Below, piece after piece: positions 26,103 to 35,166 of a stretch of 64,000 nucleotides of DNA (positions within the stretch are counted from its first letter, which is position 1; every line of letters starts with the position of its first letter). A program made the translations under genes and the position numbers. Origin of the DNA: Deinococcales bacterium (lineage in GTDB: Bacteria; Deinococcota; Deinococci; Deinococcales; JAAFIG01); the NCBI GenBank assembly GCA_013298595.1, contig JAAFIG010000010.1, positions 69,260-133,259 of the forward strand. Reading direction: 5' to 3'. Under the pieces are notes generated by a model. It did no database searches and was not told where the DNA came from. It saw nothing but the letters and a program-made list of their open reading frames with translations.

Positions 26103-26688
26103 CAGCTCGAGCTGCTGTTATAAAATTTTGAATTTTTGTTGCATCTTTAATACGAACAATACTCTCAACACCACTGGCAACATCCACTCCCCAAGGCTGT
26201 AAGGTTTGCACCGCCGCAGCCACATTCTCTGGGGTTAAACCACCCGCCAGTAACCAGCGCCGCCCTTGCAAGCTCGAGGTATCCAGTACAGACCAATCAA
26301 AGGTTTGTCCTGAACCACCCTCGAGACTATCTATCAACAGTGTTTGTGCTACGGGTAAAGCCGCGCTAAAAGCTACCACACGAATCACAGGAATATGCGT
26401 TTCGACCAGTGCAGCAAATTCATCAGATTCATGCCCATGCAATTGCACTGCACTAAGTTGTACAATTTGTGCTACACGCAAAATTTCCTCGAGAGGTGCA
26501 TCTCGAAAAATGCCTACTCTCGAGATCAACGCACCTACATGCTTAGTTATGTTGGCTGCCTCTTCGGGCAAAATAAAACGCTTAGTATTTGGTACAAAAT
26601 TTAAACCAATCGCATCTGCCCCAGCGCTTTCGGCAACCAGCGCATCCTCGAGCCGTGTGATACCACAAATTTTGATTCGCAAAGTCAT
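26092..26688 (-). CDS. trpF: Phosphoribosylanthranilate isomerase
   Basis: 198 aa, full length. Third step of tryptophan synthesis. Family motifs: K-I-C-G-I-T (catalytic Cys), G-L-N-F-V-P-N-T-K-R, V-Q-L-H-G-H-E, L-A-G-G-L-T-P-E-N-V and D-V-A-S-G-V-E (catalytic Asp). Not in a trp operon. The start is leaderless in type: TAGAAT at 26695-26700, six bases, then ATG. Divergent from the SDR/ligase operon. Confidence 0.95.
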   Translation of the reverse strand: MTLRIKICGITRLEDALVAESAGADAIGLNFVPNTKRFILPEEAANITKHVGALISRVGIFRDAPLEEILRVAQIVQLSAVQLHGHESDEFAALVETHIPVIRVVAFSAALPVAQTLLIDSLEGGSGQTFDWSVLDTSSLQGRRWLLAGGLTPENVAAAVQTLQPWGVDVASGVESIVRIKDATKIQNFITAARAVIN

Positions 26689-26694
26689 AAAAGC

Positions 26695-26700
26695 ATTCTA
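26695..26700 (-). promoter_or_regulatory. Leaderless-type -10 box of trpF
   Basis: TAGAAT six bases from the ATG with no Shine-Dalgarno; transcription would start at or next to the start codon. Confidence 0.7.
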
Positions 26701-26715
26701 CCCTTACAATGAGTG

Positions 26716-27570
26716 ATGCACCCTTTACTGCGTTTTTTGATTGCCCCACCACTCGAGGAAAATCTCGAGCGTTTAACAGCTGCGGTGAGTGAAAAAACCG
26801 TGTTAATAACAGGTGCATCTTTTGGTATTGGCGAGGCAACAGCACAATTACTTGCCAGTGCAGGTGCAACAGTTTTACTACTGGCACGCACCACAGAAAA
26901 ACTCGAGAGCCTTGTGCACACCATTAGTAGCAGCGGCGGTACAGCCTTTGCTTACTCCGTGGATTTAAGCAAACTCGAGGATATTAAAAGCATCATGGCA
27001 CAAATTCAACTCGAGCATCCACAAATTGATATTGTTATTTGTAATGCTGGAAAATCTACTCGTCGTAAAATCACGGATTCTTTTCTTCGTAACGACCTCG
27101 AGCGTTTAATCGCACTGAATTTCTCGAGTCCAAGCTCAATGCTACTGTGTTTATTGCCACGAATGCTCGAGCAAGGCGGTGGGCAAATTATTAATGTTTC
27201 CACTGTTTCGGCAAAGTTACCCGGTGTGCCAATGTGGGCAGCCTATCAAAGCAGCAAAACAGGTTTTGATCTTTGGCTTCGTGCTGTTGCTAACGAATTA
27301 CGACCACAAAAAATTCTAGTCTCGAGTATTTATATGCCTTTGGTCCGAACCCGTATGAGTTCTGCTCATCAATTTGCTAATGCACCTGCTTTAACACCAC
27401 TCGAAGCTGCACAGACCATAGCGTATGCCATTGTAAAACGCGTCCCTCGAGTTGCACCGTGGTGGTTGCGCTGGGCAGAATTGGGTGCTGTGATTCTCGA
27501 GTACCCTGTGCAACTTTTATTAACTTGGTTATTTCGGTATAGCGTCTCGAGAGCAGAAAAAAATACATAA
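26716..27570 (+). CDS. SDR-family oxidoreductase with membrane-associating C-terminus
   Basis: 284 aa from ATG 26716 (a GTG one codon earlier is also possible). T-G-A-S-F-G-I-G loop, C-N-A-G-K-S, catalytic Ser in N-V-S-T-V-S-A and Tyr-Lys in Y-Q-S-S-K, so the active site is intact. The C-terminus (W-W-L-R-W-A, then L-L-L-T-W-L-F-R-Y) is hydrophobic and could sit in the membrane. Eleven bases separate it from the acyl-ligase-like gene, forming an operon; this pair is reminiscent of lipid-modifying SDR-FadD clusters, but the substrate is unknown. Twelve CTCGAG words in 855 bp. Confidence 0.85.
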   Translation: MHPLLRFLIAPPLEENLERLTAAVSEKTVLITGASFGIGEATAQLLASAGATVLLLARTTEKLESLVHTISSSGGTAFAYSVDLSKLEDIKSIMAQIQLEHPQIDIVICNAGKSTRRKITDSFLRNDLERLIALNFSSPSSMLLCLLPRMLEQGGGQIINVSTVSAKLPGVPMWAAYQSSKTGFDLWLRAVANELRPQKILVSSIYMPLVRTRMSSAHQFANAPALTPLEAAQTIAYAIVKRVPRVAPWWLRWAELGAVILEYPVQLLLTWLFRYSVSRAEKNT

Positions 27571-27581
27571 GGCGAATTGTC

Positions 27582-29042
27582 ATGATACTGAACGATTTAC
27601 GATTTGCTTACCGCGCATTAAAACGCACAGGTGTTCTTGGTTCATCGCCACTACAACAACTGATTAGTTTGCTGCGTTGCTATATTGCTTATGGCGTATC
27701 ACTTTACACAATTTTAGCATGGGCAGCTCAACGTTATCCAACAAACACGGCTGTGCAAACCGAAAAAGAAAGTATCAATTTTTCCAGATTATTACTGAGG
27801 ACTGAAGAACTGGCAAAATCGTTAGATGCCAGTGGTTTGCAACCAAAACAAACTGTAGCATTACTGATGCAAAACAATTTGCATTTTATCGAAAATATTC
27901 TTGGCTGTGCTCGAGTTGGTGCCAATATTCTTTTACTGAACACAAAATTCTCGAGTGCAGAAATACAAGATGTATTCCAAAATCAAGCAATTCATTTGAT
28001 TATTTGCGATACCGAATTACAACATTTACTGCCAATGAACACAAAAATTCCTCTGCGACTTAGCCACACTCGAGATGGTAACCCTCAAAAAAAATTATCA
28101 AAGCGCAAAGCAGGAAGCATTTCAATACTCACATCAGGTAGTACAGGACGTGCTAAAGCAATTCGCCGTAAACCCAAACCAAAAGCCGTCCTGCAAACGC
28201 TAACATTTTTACTCGAGCAATTTTCGTTGCAATCCGAACAAAAAATCTTACTCACACTACCAATGTTTCATGGTCACGGCTTAGCAACACTGCTGTTAAG
28301 TTTAGTCACAGGTTCGACTTTGCATATTTTTAACCAAGGCAACACAAAAAACTTTCTCGAGCGCATCGAAAAGTACAACATTAATGTGCTGGTATTAGTA
28401 CCAACAATTTTGTATCGTATCCTCGAGCAAACCCTAACACCAACAAGTATCACCACGATTATCAGTGGTTCAGCACCACTCAGTCCAGAACTGGTAGTCC
28501 ACACCACCAAGCGATTTGGTCATGTGCTGTTTAACATTTATGGCTCGAGTGAAGCAGGTATTATTGCCGTTGCCACCCCCACAGATTTAGCGCAAAACCC
28601 GAGCACCGTTGGCAAACCATTACCTCATACAAAAATACAACTCCTCGAGGATCAAGAAATCCAAATTCACAGCGACTTTGCCAATGCAATCATCAACACA
28701 GGCGACCTTGGTTACCTCGAGCATCACCGCTTATTTTTACTTGGCAGAAAAGATGATCTGATTATTTGTGGAGGCGAAAATATATACCCAGAGCAACTCG
28801 AGCAAAAAATTCTACAACTCGAGCAAATTGCAGAATGCGCGGTCAAAGGCATACCCGATGACGAGTACGGACAAGCTATTCACTTATTTGTCGTACTAAA
28901 AAACAATGCCACACTCGAAGCACTCGAAGCTGATTTACAACGCATTTTACCTCGAGCTTCACGCCCAAAACGTATATCTGTATTGCTCGAATTGCCCAAA
29001 AATGCTATCGGCAAATTACAACGACATCGGCTGGATAGTTAG
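27582..29042 (+). CDS. AMP-dependent acyl-CoA synthetase/ligase
   Basis: 486 aa, at the short end for the ANL superfamily. Motifs: S-I-L-T-S-G-S-T-G-R-A-K-A (P-loop), Y-G-S-S-E-A-G (A5), T-G-D-L-G-Y-L (A7), and the terminal G-K-L-Q-R-H lysine (A10). It would activate a carboxylic acid as acyl-AMP then transfer to CoA or a carrier. An N-terminal ~40 residues are hydrophobic and unlike soluble FadD proteins. It is translated just after the SDR, so both likely act on the same acyl substrate. Confidence 0.87.
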   Translation: MILNDLRFAYRALKRTGVLGSSPLQQLISLLRCYIAYGVSLYTILAWAAQRYPTNTAVQTEKESINFSRLLLRTEELAKSLDASGLQPKQTVALLMQNNLHFIENILGCARVGANILLLNTKFSSAEIQDVFQNQAIHLIICDTELQHLLPMNTKIPLRLSHTRDGNPQKKLSKRKAGSISILTSGSTGRAKAIRRKPKPKAVLQTLTFLLEQFSLQSEQKILLTLPMFHGHGLATLLLSLVTGSTLHIFNQGNTKNFLERIEKYNINVLVLVPTILYRILEQTLTPTSITTIISGSAPLSPELVVHTTKRFGHVLFNIYGSSEAGIIAVATPTDLAQNPSTVGKPLPHTKIQLLEDQEIQIHSDFANAIINTGDLGYLEHHRLFLLGRKDDLIICGGENIYPEQLEQKILQLEQIAECAVKGIPDDEYGQAIHLFVVLKNNATLEALEADLQRILPRASRPKRISVLLELPKNAIGKLQRHRLDS

Positions 29043-29107
29043 ATACCACCACGTGCGACACTCAAACGTGTCGCTCCAAATAATAAACATGCCATTTCTC
29101 GAGTAAA

Positions 29108-29133
29108 AACCCGAGCGCCAAAGCGCTCGGGTT
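29108..29133 (-). terminator. Terminator of the sdh operon
   Basis: AACCCGAGCGC, a CAAA loop, GCGCTCGGGTT; on the minus strand the stem is followed by a run of T, directly after the sdhB stop. Confidence 0.88.
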
Positions 29134-29144
29134 ACACGCAAAAT

Positions 29145-29846
29145 TTAGGTGTTGCTGTATAAAATAGCGCGTTTGACTTGTCCAATCACATCAGTAATCG
29201 GAATATCTCGAGGGCAGGCTTCGGTGCAGTTATAGGCGGTGCGGCAACGCCAAACGCCTGTGTTTTGGTTGAGCATGGCAAGCCGAGCTGCGCCACCTTT
29301 GTCTCGAGAGTCAAAAATAAAACGGTGGGCTTGCACAATCGCGGCAGGTCCGAGGTAACTGCCATTAACCCAGAAAATTGGACAAGATGTTGTGCAGCAA
29401 GCACAAAGAATACACTTGGTGCTGGCATCGTAGATTTCGCGGTCTTCGGGGCTTTGCAAGTGCTCTCTGGCGGGCATGGCATCGTCATTAATAAAAAATG
29501 GCATGACGGCTTCGTAACTTTCAAAGAACGGAGTCATGTCCACAATTAAGTCTTTTTCGACACTTAAACCTCGGATTGGTTCGACCGTCACGGTATTACC
29601 GCCCAAATCCATCATCAGCACTTTGCAAGCTAACCGATTCTTCCCGTTAATCAGCATCGCATCCGAACCGCAAATACCATGAGCACAAGAACGCCGAAAC
29701 GATAAACTGCCATCTATTTCCCATTTGATTTTATGCAATACATCCAGCACTCGGTCTTTGGCATCTACCTCGAGTGTGTACTCCGCCCAGTACGGTTTTT
29801 TATCCTTCTCAGGATTAAATCGGTGAATTTTGAATACAGCTTGCAT
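29145..29846 (-). CDS. sdhB: Succinate dehydrogenase iron-sulfur subunit
   Basis: 233 aa. Carries the three clusters that pass electrons from FAD to quinone: 2Fe-2S ligands in S-C-A-H-G-I-C-G-S-D with a later A-C, and 4Fe-4S/3Fe-4S ligands in C-I-L-C-A-C-C-T-T-S-C-P and C-R-T-A-Y-N-C-T-E-A-C-P. GGAG precedes the ATG. Last gene of sdhCDAB; an 80-bp gap rich in G-A and C-T runs separates it from sdhA and could fold. Confidence 0.95.
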   Translation of the reverse strand: MQAVFKIHRFNPEKDKKPYWAEYTLEVDAKDRVLDVLHKIKWEIDGSLSFRRSCAHGICGSDAMLINGKNRLACKVLMMDLGGNTVTVEPIRGLSVEKDLIVDMTPFFESYEAVMPFFINDDAMPAREHLQSPEDREIYDASTKCILCACCTTSCPIFWVNGSYLGPAAIVQAHRFIFDSRDKGGAARLAMLNQNTGVWRCRTAYNCTEACPRDIPITDVIGQVKRAILYSNT

Positions 29847-29926
29847 AGTAACTCCTTCAGAAAGAGGAGAGCGAAAGGAGGAAAGTTAAACTATTTTATC
29901 TTTTCTCTTTCTGCTTTCCTCTGCTT

Positions 29927-31681
29927 TCAATACGTTCTTGGTTTTGGTTCGTATTTGCCAAGCACAACGTCTTTCCATTTGATTTCGGTTTTACCCGGCT
30001 CGAGTTGGTAGCACATGGTGTGTTTGAGGAATTCGGTGTCGTTGCGTTCGTTGAAATCTTCTCGAGCGTGTGCACCTCTGGATTCACGGCGGTTCAGAGC
30101 GCTGTGTACAAGCGCTTCGGCATTGTCGAGTAAAAAGCCAAGTTCAATCGCTTCGAGTAATTCGGTGTTGAATTTTTCACTGCGATCAGAAATTCCAATG
30201 TTTTGGTAACGAGCAATTAAGCCTCGGAGAATTTCGACTTGGGTGGACAGGGTTTCTTCGGTACGGAAAACACTGGCGTTGTCCTGCATGGATTGCTGCA
30301 TTTCCAAACGAATTTTTGCCACGCTTTCTTTACCACTGGCATTGCGAATTCGGCTAACCAAATCGGTGGCTCGAGCATCCGTATTTTCGGCAATCGGCTC
30401 GAGTGTAGCCGTATTAGCGTATTTGGCAGCCGCTACTCCTGCACGTCGCCCAAAGACAATCAGGTCGCCAAGGCTGTTGGTACCAAGTCGATTTGCACCA
30501 TGCAAGGAAACACAGGCAACTTCGCCAGCGGCGTATAAACCACGCACTTTTTGCTCGTTGGTTGTACCCCAAATCACTTCGCCATTGAGCGTAGTTGGGA
30601 TACCACCCATGGTGTAATGAGCGGTTGGTTGAATTGGCACAGGTTCTTTGGTTGGTTCAACCCGCAAATACGTGCGACTAAAATCCATGATGTCGGGCAA
30701 GCGTTCCTCGAGGATTTTAGGGTCTATATGCGTCACATCTAAATGAATGTAATCTTTGTTTGGTCCGCAACCCCGACCTTCTCGGATTTCAAAGTACATG
30801 CTTCTCGAGACAATATCGCGTGGCGCAAGGTCTTTGATAGTTGGCGCGTAGCGTTCCATAAAACGTTCACCGCTGGCATTGCGTAAAATACCACCTTCAC
30901 CACGGACACCTTCGGTTAACAGCACACCGAGTTTGTACAAACCCGTGGGGTGAAACTGATAGAACTCCATATCCTCGAGTGGAATGCCTCGACGATACGC
31001 AATGCTGGTTAGGTCGCCCGTTAAAGCATGGGCATTGGAGGTTACTTTGAACATCCGTCCGTTGCCACCTGATGCCAGTACCACGCTTTTGGCATGGAAA
31101 GTATGGATTTCGCCTGTGGCAAGCTCGTAAGCCACCACGCCCTTACAGGTTTTACCATCTATATCGTCATCGAGAATTAAATCCAGCACCACATATTCGT
31201 TGTAAAACGTGACACCATGCTTAATGCTTTGCTGGTACAGCGTTTGTAAAATCATATGCCCAGTGCGGTCGGCAGCATAACAAGCTCTGTGCACAGGGGC
31301 TTTCCCAAATTCTCTGGTATGCCCACCAAAGCGGCGCTGAGCAATTTTACCATTGGGCAAACGACTAAATGGTAAACCCATATGCTCGAGTTCAAGCACT
31401 GCTTCGATCACGTCTTTGGCAAAAATTTCGGCAGCATCTTGGTCGGTTAAGTAATCACCACCTTTGATGGTGTCAAACATATGCCATTCCCAATGATCTT
31501 CGTCTACATTACCAAGGGCGGCTCCAACACCACCTTGGGCTGCGCCTGTGTGCGAACGGGTCGGGTAGAGTTTAGAAATCACTGCCACTGTACCTTGGGC
31601 ATTTTGTTTAGCATACAAAGCAGCCATTAAACCGCTGCCACCTGCGCCAACCACAATCACATCGTATTTATGAACTTGCAT
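29927..31681 (-). CDS. sdhA: Succinate dehydrogenase flavoprotein subunit
   Basis: 584 aa. Oxidises succinate to fumarate in the citric acid cycle at the inner face of the membrane. G-A-G-G-S-G-L-M-A-A binds the FAD ADP; S-H-T-G-A-A-Q-G-G is the FAD-attachment His region; the H-P-T-G, R-G-E-G-G and H-G-A-N-R-L-G-T-N-S-L segments are all in place. AAGGAGATGT precedes the ATG. 33 bp after sdhD. Confidence 0.96.
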   Translation of the reverse strand: MQVHKYDVIVVGAGGSGLMAALYAKQNAQGTVAVISKLYPTRSHTGAAQGGVGAALGNVDEDHWEWHMFDTIKGGDYLTDQDAAEIFAKDVIEAVLELEHMGLPFSRLPNGKIAQRRFGGHTREFGKAPVHRACYAADRTGHMILQTLYQQSIKHGVTFYNEYVVLDLILDDDIDGKTCKGVVAYELATGEIHTFHAKSVVLASGGNGRMFKVTSNAHALTGDLTSIAYRRGIPLEDMEFYQFHPTGLYKLGVLLTEGVRGEGGILRNASGERFMERYAPTIKDLAPRDIVSRSMYFEIREGRGCGPNKDYIHLDVTHIDPKILEERLPDIMDFSRTYLRVEPTKEPVPIQPTAHYTMGGIPTTLNGEVIWGTTNEQKVRGLYAAGEVACVSLHGANRLGTNSLGDLIVFGRRAGVAAAKYANTATLEPIAENTDARATDLVSRIRNASGKESVAKIRLEMQQSMQDNASVFRTEETLSTQVEILRGLIARYQNIGISDRSEKFNTELLEAIELGFLLDNAEALVHSALNRRESRGAHAREDFNERNDTEFLKHTMCYQLEPGKTEIKWKDVVLGKYEPKPRTY

Positions 31682-31714
31682 ACATCTCCTTGTTCGTTGC
31701 TGATACGAGTTGCT

Positions 31715-32125
31715 TTATCCCACACCTGGTACGGGAATTTTGACAATCAGTGCGAGTAATCCAAAAACCAAAGCAGCCCCGATTAGGGTATATGCAATAC
31801 TTTTCATCCAGAATCTGGCAACAGGGTTTTTAGCGGTGGCGTCGTCTATCACATAACGTAAACCATTACCACCATGCATCATGCCTAAGCCAAGCAAGGC
31901 AAATAAGTACAGTTTATTCCACCAATCGGCATAACTCGAGGCGACAGCTTCGTAATCCCAGCCTGCTTCATCAGTTGCGATATGGTTCTTAAATAAATGA
32001 AAGAGTGTTAGTAAAACCAAAGCTGTACCAGATAAGCGCATAAAAACCCACCAGACAAGTTCTGGGTTGCTTTTAGCTTGGGCTTTGGCATCACGGAAAG
32101 AACGGGCTTTAATTGCCATTTTCAT
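31715..32125 (-). CDS. sdhD: Succinate dehydrogenase membrane anchor subunit D
   Basis: 136 aa from ATG 32125, which overlaps the sdhC stop as ATGA. Three membrane helices; the S-G-T-A-L-V-L-L-T-L-F-H-L-F helix and the G-L-G-M-M-H-G-G-N-G-L-R helix supply the haem/quinone-site His and Arg. Anchors SdhAB and passes electrons to quinone. Confidence 0.88.
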   Translation of the reverse strand: MKMAIKARSFRDAKAQAKSNPELVWWVFMRLSGTALVLLTLFHLFKNHIATDEAGWDYEAVASSYADWWNKLYLFALLGLGMMHGGNGLRYVIDDATAKNPVARFWMKSIAYTLIGAALVFGLLALIVKIPVPGVG

Positions 32126-32505
32126 CGCCCCCAAATTGTTTTATAGGTAAAAATGTCTGGAAATAAGCGCGGCAAATTAGCATACAACGTTAAAAGCATA
32201 AATAAGGCTGCCATCACCAAAGCTGCGTACCAAAGTTGGCGTTGGTATTTGACACCCCAACTTGTAAAATCCATTGCCACAATACGTAAACCATTAAACG
32301 CATGGTAAGCAACTGCTCCCGCTACACCAATTAAACCTAAACGAAACGGCATTAGTTCGTAGAGTTTATGAACGGCTCCGTACACTTCTTCACCAAGCAT
32401 AGTTGAGCCTATTGAAACAGTGTGTAGAATCAGGTACAGCAAAATGGCGACACCAGATAAGCGATGCAGAAAAAATGCCCATTGTCCTTCTCGACCTTTG
32501 TACAT
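32122..32505 (-). CDS. sdhC: Succinate dehydrogenase cytochrome b556 subunit C
   Basis: 127 aa, three helices. H-R-L-S-G-V-A-I-L-L-Y-L-I-L-H is the family signature (Ser and Arg of the quinone site), with Y-H-A-F-N-G-L-R carrying the haem His. AAGGAGGG precedes the ATG. First gene of the operon; the 149-bp gap upstream contains a TTTAAC/GTTAAA inverted repeat at 32528-32542. Confidence 0.9.
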   Translation of the reverse strand: MYKGREGQWAFFLHRLSGVAILLYLILHTVSIGSTMLGEEVYGAVHKLYELMPFRLGLIGVAGAVAYHAFNGLRIVAMDFTSWGVKYQRQLWYAALVMAALFMLLTLYANLPRLFPDIFTYKTIWGR

Positions 32506-32654
32506 ATTCCCTCCTTGTGGGAAAATTGTTTAACTAGGTTAAATATATCAGATTTGTATTCTTTGAAACAGTGACCCACGCCAAGTATACGCAATTTGTC
32601 AATAACAAACCCAGACTCAGCCCAAAGCTCGAGTCGAAAAAGGAATACTGTGTC

Positions 32655-33656
32655 CTACTGCGTTATGACTTGTATGGCATGCTCGAGCATTTCATCAGTA
32701 ATTTGAAAATGCGTCACTAAACGCACCAAATCCTCGGTCATCATTCCTGCTCGCACACCTTGCGCTGCCCATTGCTCGAGACGAGCTGGTGCATCTGATA
32801 AACGAATGTAAACCATATTGGTTTGGACTCGCTCGAGATCAATTTCAAATCCTTTAGTGGCTAGGTAGTGCCCAAGGTGCTTAGCTTGGGCATGGGTTTT
32901 CTCGAGTAAACTTTGATGATTGGTTAAAGCGTACATGCCAGCTGCTGCTAACATACCCGCTTGGCGCATACCTCCACCCAACATTTTGCGGTAACGATGA
33001 CATTCTTTAATAAAGGCTTTGGAACCTGCGATCAGACTACCAACAGGCGCACCCAAACCCTTAGATAAGCAAACCGCTGCACTATCAAAATGCTGCATCA
33101 TGACTCGAGGTTCAATATGTAAAGCAGTCAAAGCATTCCACACCCGAGCACCATCTAAATGCAGCGGAATACCTTCTTCAAGCGAAATAGCCCGAATTGC
33201 AGCAATTACATCCAGTGGCACCACCGTACCCCCAGCCCGATTATGCGTATTCTCGAGGGCAATTAACCCACTGGGGCTTTGATGCACACTGCGCCGAATG
33301 GCTTTACGCACCTCGAGTGGGTCAGGCACACCCTTAGGGGCTGGTACAAAACGCGGCACTACCCCCGCAAAAGCTGCCATCATACCCAATTCGTACTCGT
33401 AAATATGCGCTCCTTCGGTACAAATCACTTCTTGTCCACGTTGTGTATGAGCAGCAATGGCAATTTGATTGGCTTGCACTCCGCTGGTGGTAAACAAAGC
33501 AGCTTCAAAACCCAGCAAATCTGCTACAAGTTCTTGCAAGGCATTGACGGTTGGGTCTTCGCCGTAGACATCATCACCAACCGCTGCCTCAAGCATCACC
33601 TGACGCATTTGCAAAGTGGGCACTGTCACTGTATCGCTTCGTAAGTCAACAATCAT
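32655..33656 (-). CDS. ltaE: Low-specificity L-threonine aldolase
   Basis: 333 aa PLP enzyme that splits threonine or allo-threonine to glycine and acetaldehyde. Motifs: L-R-S-D-T-V-T-V start, [18 protein letters not shown] (PLP Asp) and [12 protein letters not shown] with the Schiff-base Lys. TAGAGT at 33662-33667 is five bases from the ATG, leaderless type. Divergent from 33714. Confidence 0.93.
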   Translation of the reverse strand: MIVDLRSDTVTVPTLQMRQVMLEAAVGDDVYGEDPTVNALQELVADLLGFEAALFTTSGVQANQIAIAAHTQRGQEVICTEGAHIYEYELGMMAAFAGVVPRFVPAPKGVPDPLEVRKAIRRSVHQSPSGLIALENTHNRAGGTVVPLDVIAAIRAISLEEGIPLHLDGARVWNALTALHIEPRVMMQHFDSAAVCLSKGLGAPVGSLIAGSKAFIKECHRYRKMLGGGMRQAGMLAAAGMYALTNHQSLLEKTHAQAKHLGHYLATKGFEIDLERVQTNMVYIRLSDAPARLEQWAAQGVRAGMMTEDLVRLVTHFQITDEMLEHAIQVITQ

Positions 33657-33713
33657 AAATTACTCTACCGTACTCGAGCCAACAGCGTCAGCAAGATGTA
33701 TTATCAACCTAAG

Positions 33714-34079
33714 ATGGCGCGAATTTGGAAAGAACAATTACCAAAAACCAAACTCCGACCACGCTGGAAATACCATGTACAGGTCTGCAGTTTTACTTTT
33801 GAATTCTGGGATTTAGCACAAGTACAAGCCACCCTCGAGTTTTACCAACAAAAAACCCATCCCAGCTCGAGATGGGCTAAACCCAAATCCTTACAAAACG
33901 AGCGTTACTCTGCCAGCAGACGCGCCGAAACACTGCGTTGGGTTCGCGCCGAAGGATATGTGGTACAACGTTGGTGGGAACGCTTACCGATGCGTTTACA
34001 ACAGAACAATAAACGCTTAAAAGTAATTAAAGCCTTACAACAAGCGCTAACAGAATTTACAAAAACCGAGTTTTCCTAA
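33714..34079 (+). CDS. Basic conserved hypothetical protein
   Basis: 121 aa from ATG 33714 (an ATG six codons earlier is possible). Not recognised. It is rich in Arg, Lys and Trp: a strand section with V-Q-V-C-S-F-T-F-E-F, a loop, then helices with R-R-A-E-T-L-R-W-V-R and a long C-terminal helix. The charge suggests nucleic-acid contact, but no known motif is visible. It precedes the Crp-type gene by 55 bp on the same strand. Confidence 0.65.
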   Translation: MARIWKEQLPKTKLRPRWKYHVQVCSFTFEFWDLAQVQATLEFYQQKTHPSSRWAKPKSLQNERYSASRRAETLRWVRAEGYVVQRWWERLPMRLQQNNKRLKVIKALQQALTEFTKTEFS

Positions 34080-34134
34080 TCTTTGTGCGTTCACACCAAA
34101 TACAATGCACACATTTTCATGTAGACTAACCCTC

Positions 34135-34830
34135 GTGGAGTACACAAGTCTTGTTTGGCACTTAAAAAGCACCAGTCTATTCGAGGATTGGGAGCTTGAT
34201 GATTTAGTAAAATTATCGCGTACCACACCATATCGTCGGTTTGCGGCGGGTGAGATTATCTACCACATGGACGACCCAGCCGATGCTATCTATTTCCTGC
34301 GTAATGGCTTAGTCAAAGTTTCTAAATTATTCCCAAATGGCAAAGAAGCCATTTTAGGTGTCGTTGGACAATACGGCGCATTTGGCGAATTGTTACTAAC
34401 ACCCGAAGAGCAACGCCCACACCAAGCCGAAGCCATCGAAGATACTGTACTCATTACGCTTCCTCGAGAAGAACTCGAGAATTTACTACGTGAACGCCCA
34501 CCACTCGCCTTGAAATTTATTCAACTCATGGCACAACGCCTCTTTGAAACCCAATCTTGGCAAGCCGAAGTCAGTGCTTTTAGCGCCCCAGCTCGCTTAG
34601 CCAGTTTGTTATACCGTTTTGCTCTCGAGTTTGGAAAACAAGGCACAGACGGAGTACGCATCCACTTAAAACTCACCCAAGAAGACTTATCACGTATGAT
34701 TGGTGCAACTCGAGAAACCGTATCACACAGCTTAAACCGCTTAAAACGCGAAGGCGCAATTGCCCGCACTCGAGCACCATTCATTGTGAATTCCGAGAAA
34801 CTCGAGGCATTCATCGCTGCTGACGAGTGA
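34135..34830 (+). CDS. Crp/Fnr-family transcriptional regulator
   Basis: 231 aa from GTG 34135, which lies seven bases after TAGACT; an upstream in-frame ATG at 34105 would place that box inside the gene. The cyclic-nucleotide fold shows F-A-A-G-E-I-I-Y and G-A-F-G-E-L-L-L; the HTH is L-T-Q-E-D-L-S-R-M-I-G-A-T-R-E-T-V-S-H-S-L-N-R-L. The cAMP-contact Arg-Ser pair is not obvious, so the ligand is uncertain. No Fe-S cysteines, so not Fnr. Deinococci have a stress-related Crp (DdrI); equivalence is only a possibility. Confidence 0.88.
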   Translation: MEYTSLVWHLKSTSLFEDWELDDLVKLSRTTPYRRFAAGEIIYHMDDPADAIYFLRNGLVKVSKLFPNGKEAILGVVGQYGAFGELLLTPEEQRPHQAEAIEDTVLITLPREELENLLRERPPLALKFIQLMAQRLFETQSWQAEVSAFSAPARLASLLYRFALEFGKQGTDGVRIHLKLTQEDLSRMIGATRETVSHSLNRLKREGAIARTRAPFIVNSEKLEAFIAADE

Positions 34831-34833
34831 ACC

Positions 34834-35115
34834 ATGTATATCTTGTACTTAGAAGTGACCCTGCCAGGAGTGGCAGACCCCGCTGCTATGGACGCATTAC
34901 GCCACCTCGGAAGAATCTTTGATACTGTCGAAGGTGTTATCAGCACACGCTTACTCCGCAACACCGAAGACCAACGCGTCATACTGCTTGAGGTTGCCAG
35001 CAAAGGCAATTTACTCGAGACAGTCCGCAAAGCAGATTTAACACTGGATAATGTGAAAACTCGAGTGTGGGCATTTGAAGTGCTGAGCGAACCAAGCAGC
35101 AAACCAAGTGCCTAG
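34834..35115 (+). CDS. Small ABM-like (ferredoxin-fold) hypothetical protein
   Basis: 93 aa, three bases behind the crp-type stop, so co-transcribed. The order strand (M-Y-I-L-Y-L-E-V), helix (D-A-L-R-H-L), strand (V-I-S-T-R-L-L), strand (R-V-I-L-L-E-V), helix, strand (T-R-V-W-A-F-E) fits a dimeric alpha-beta barrel domain like ABM proteins. No catalytic residues can be named. The pairing with a Crp regulator may be functional. Confidence 0.65.
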   Translation: MYILYLEVTLPGVADPAAMDALRHLGRIFDTVEGVISTRLLRNTEDQRVILLEVASKGNLLETVRKADLTLDNVKTRVWAFEVLSEPSSKPSA

Positions 35116-35166
35116 AAAACTTGTGCTCGAGAGATGGATGAGGAATAAATCTTGATACTTTATGAT

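Noticed and set aside
29847-29926. Small gene between sdhA and sdhB
   Set aside because: No open frame; only G-A and C-T rich runs that may fold.
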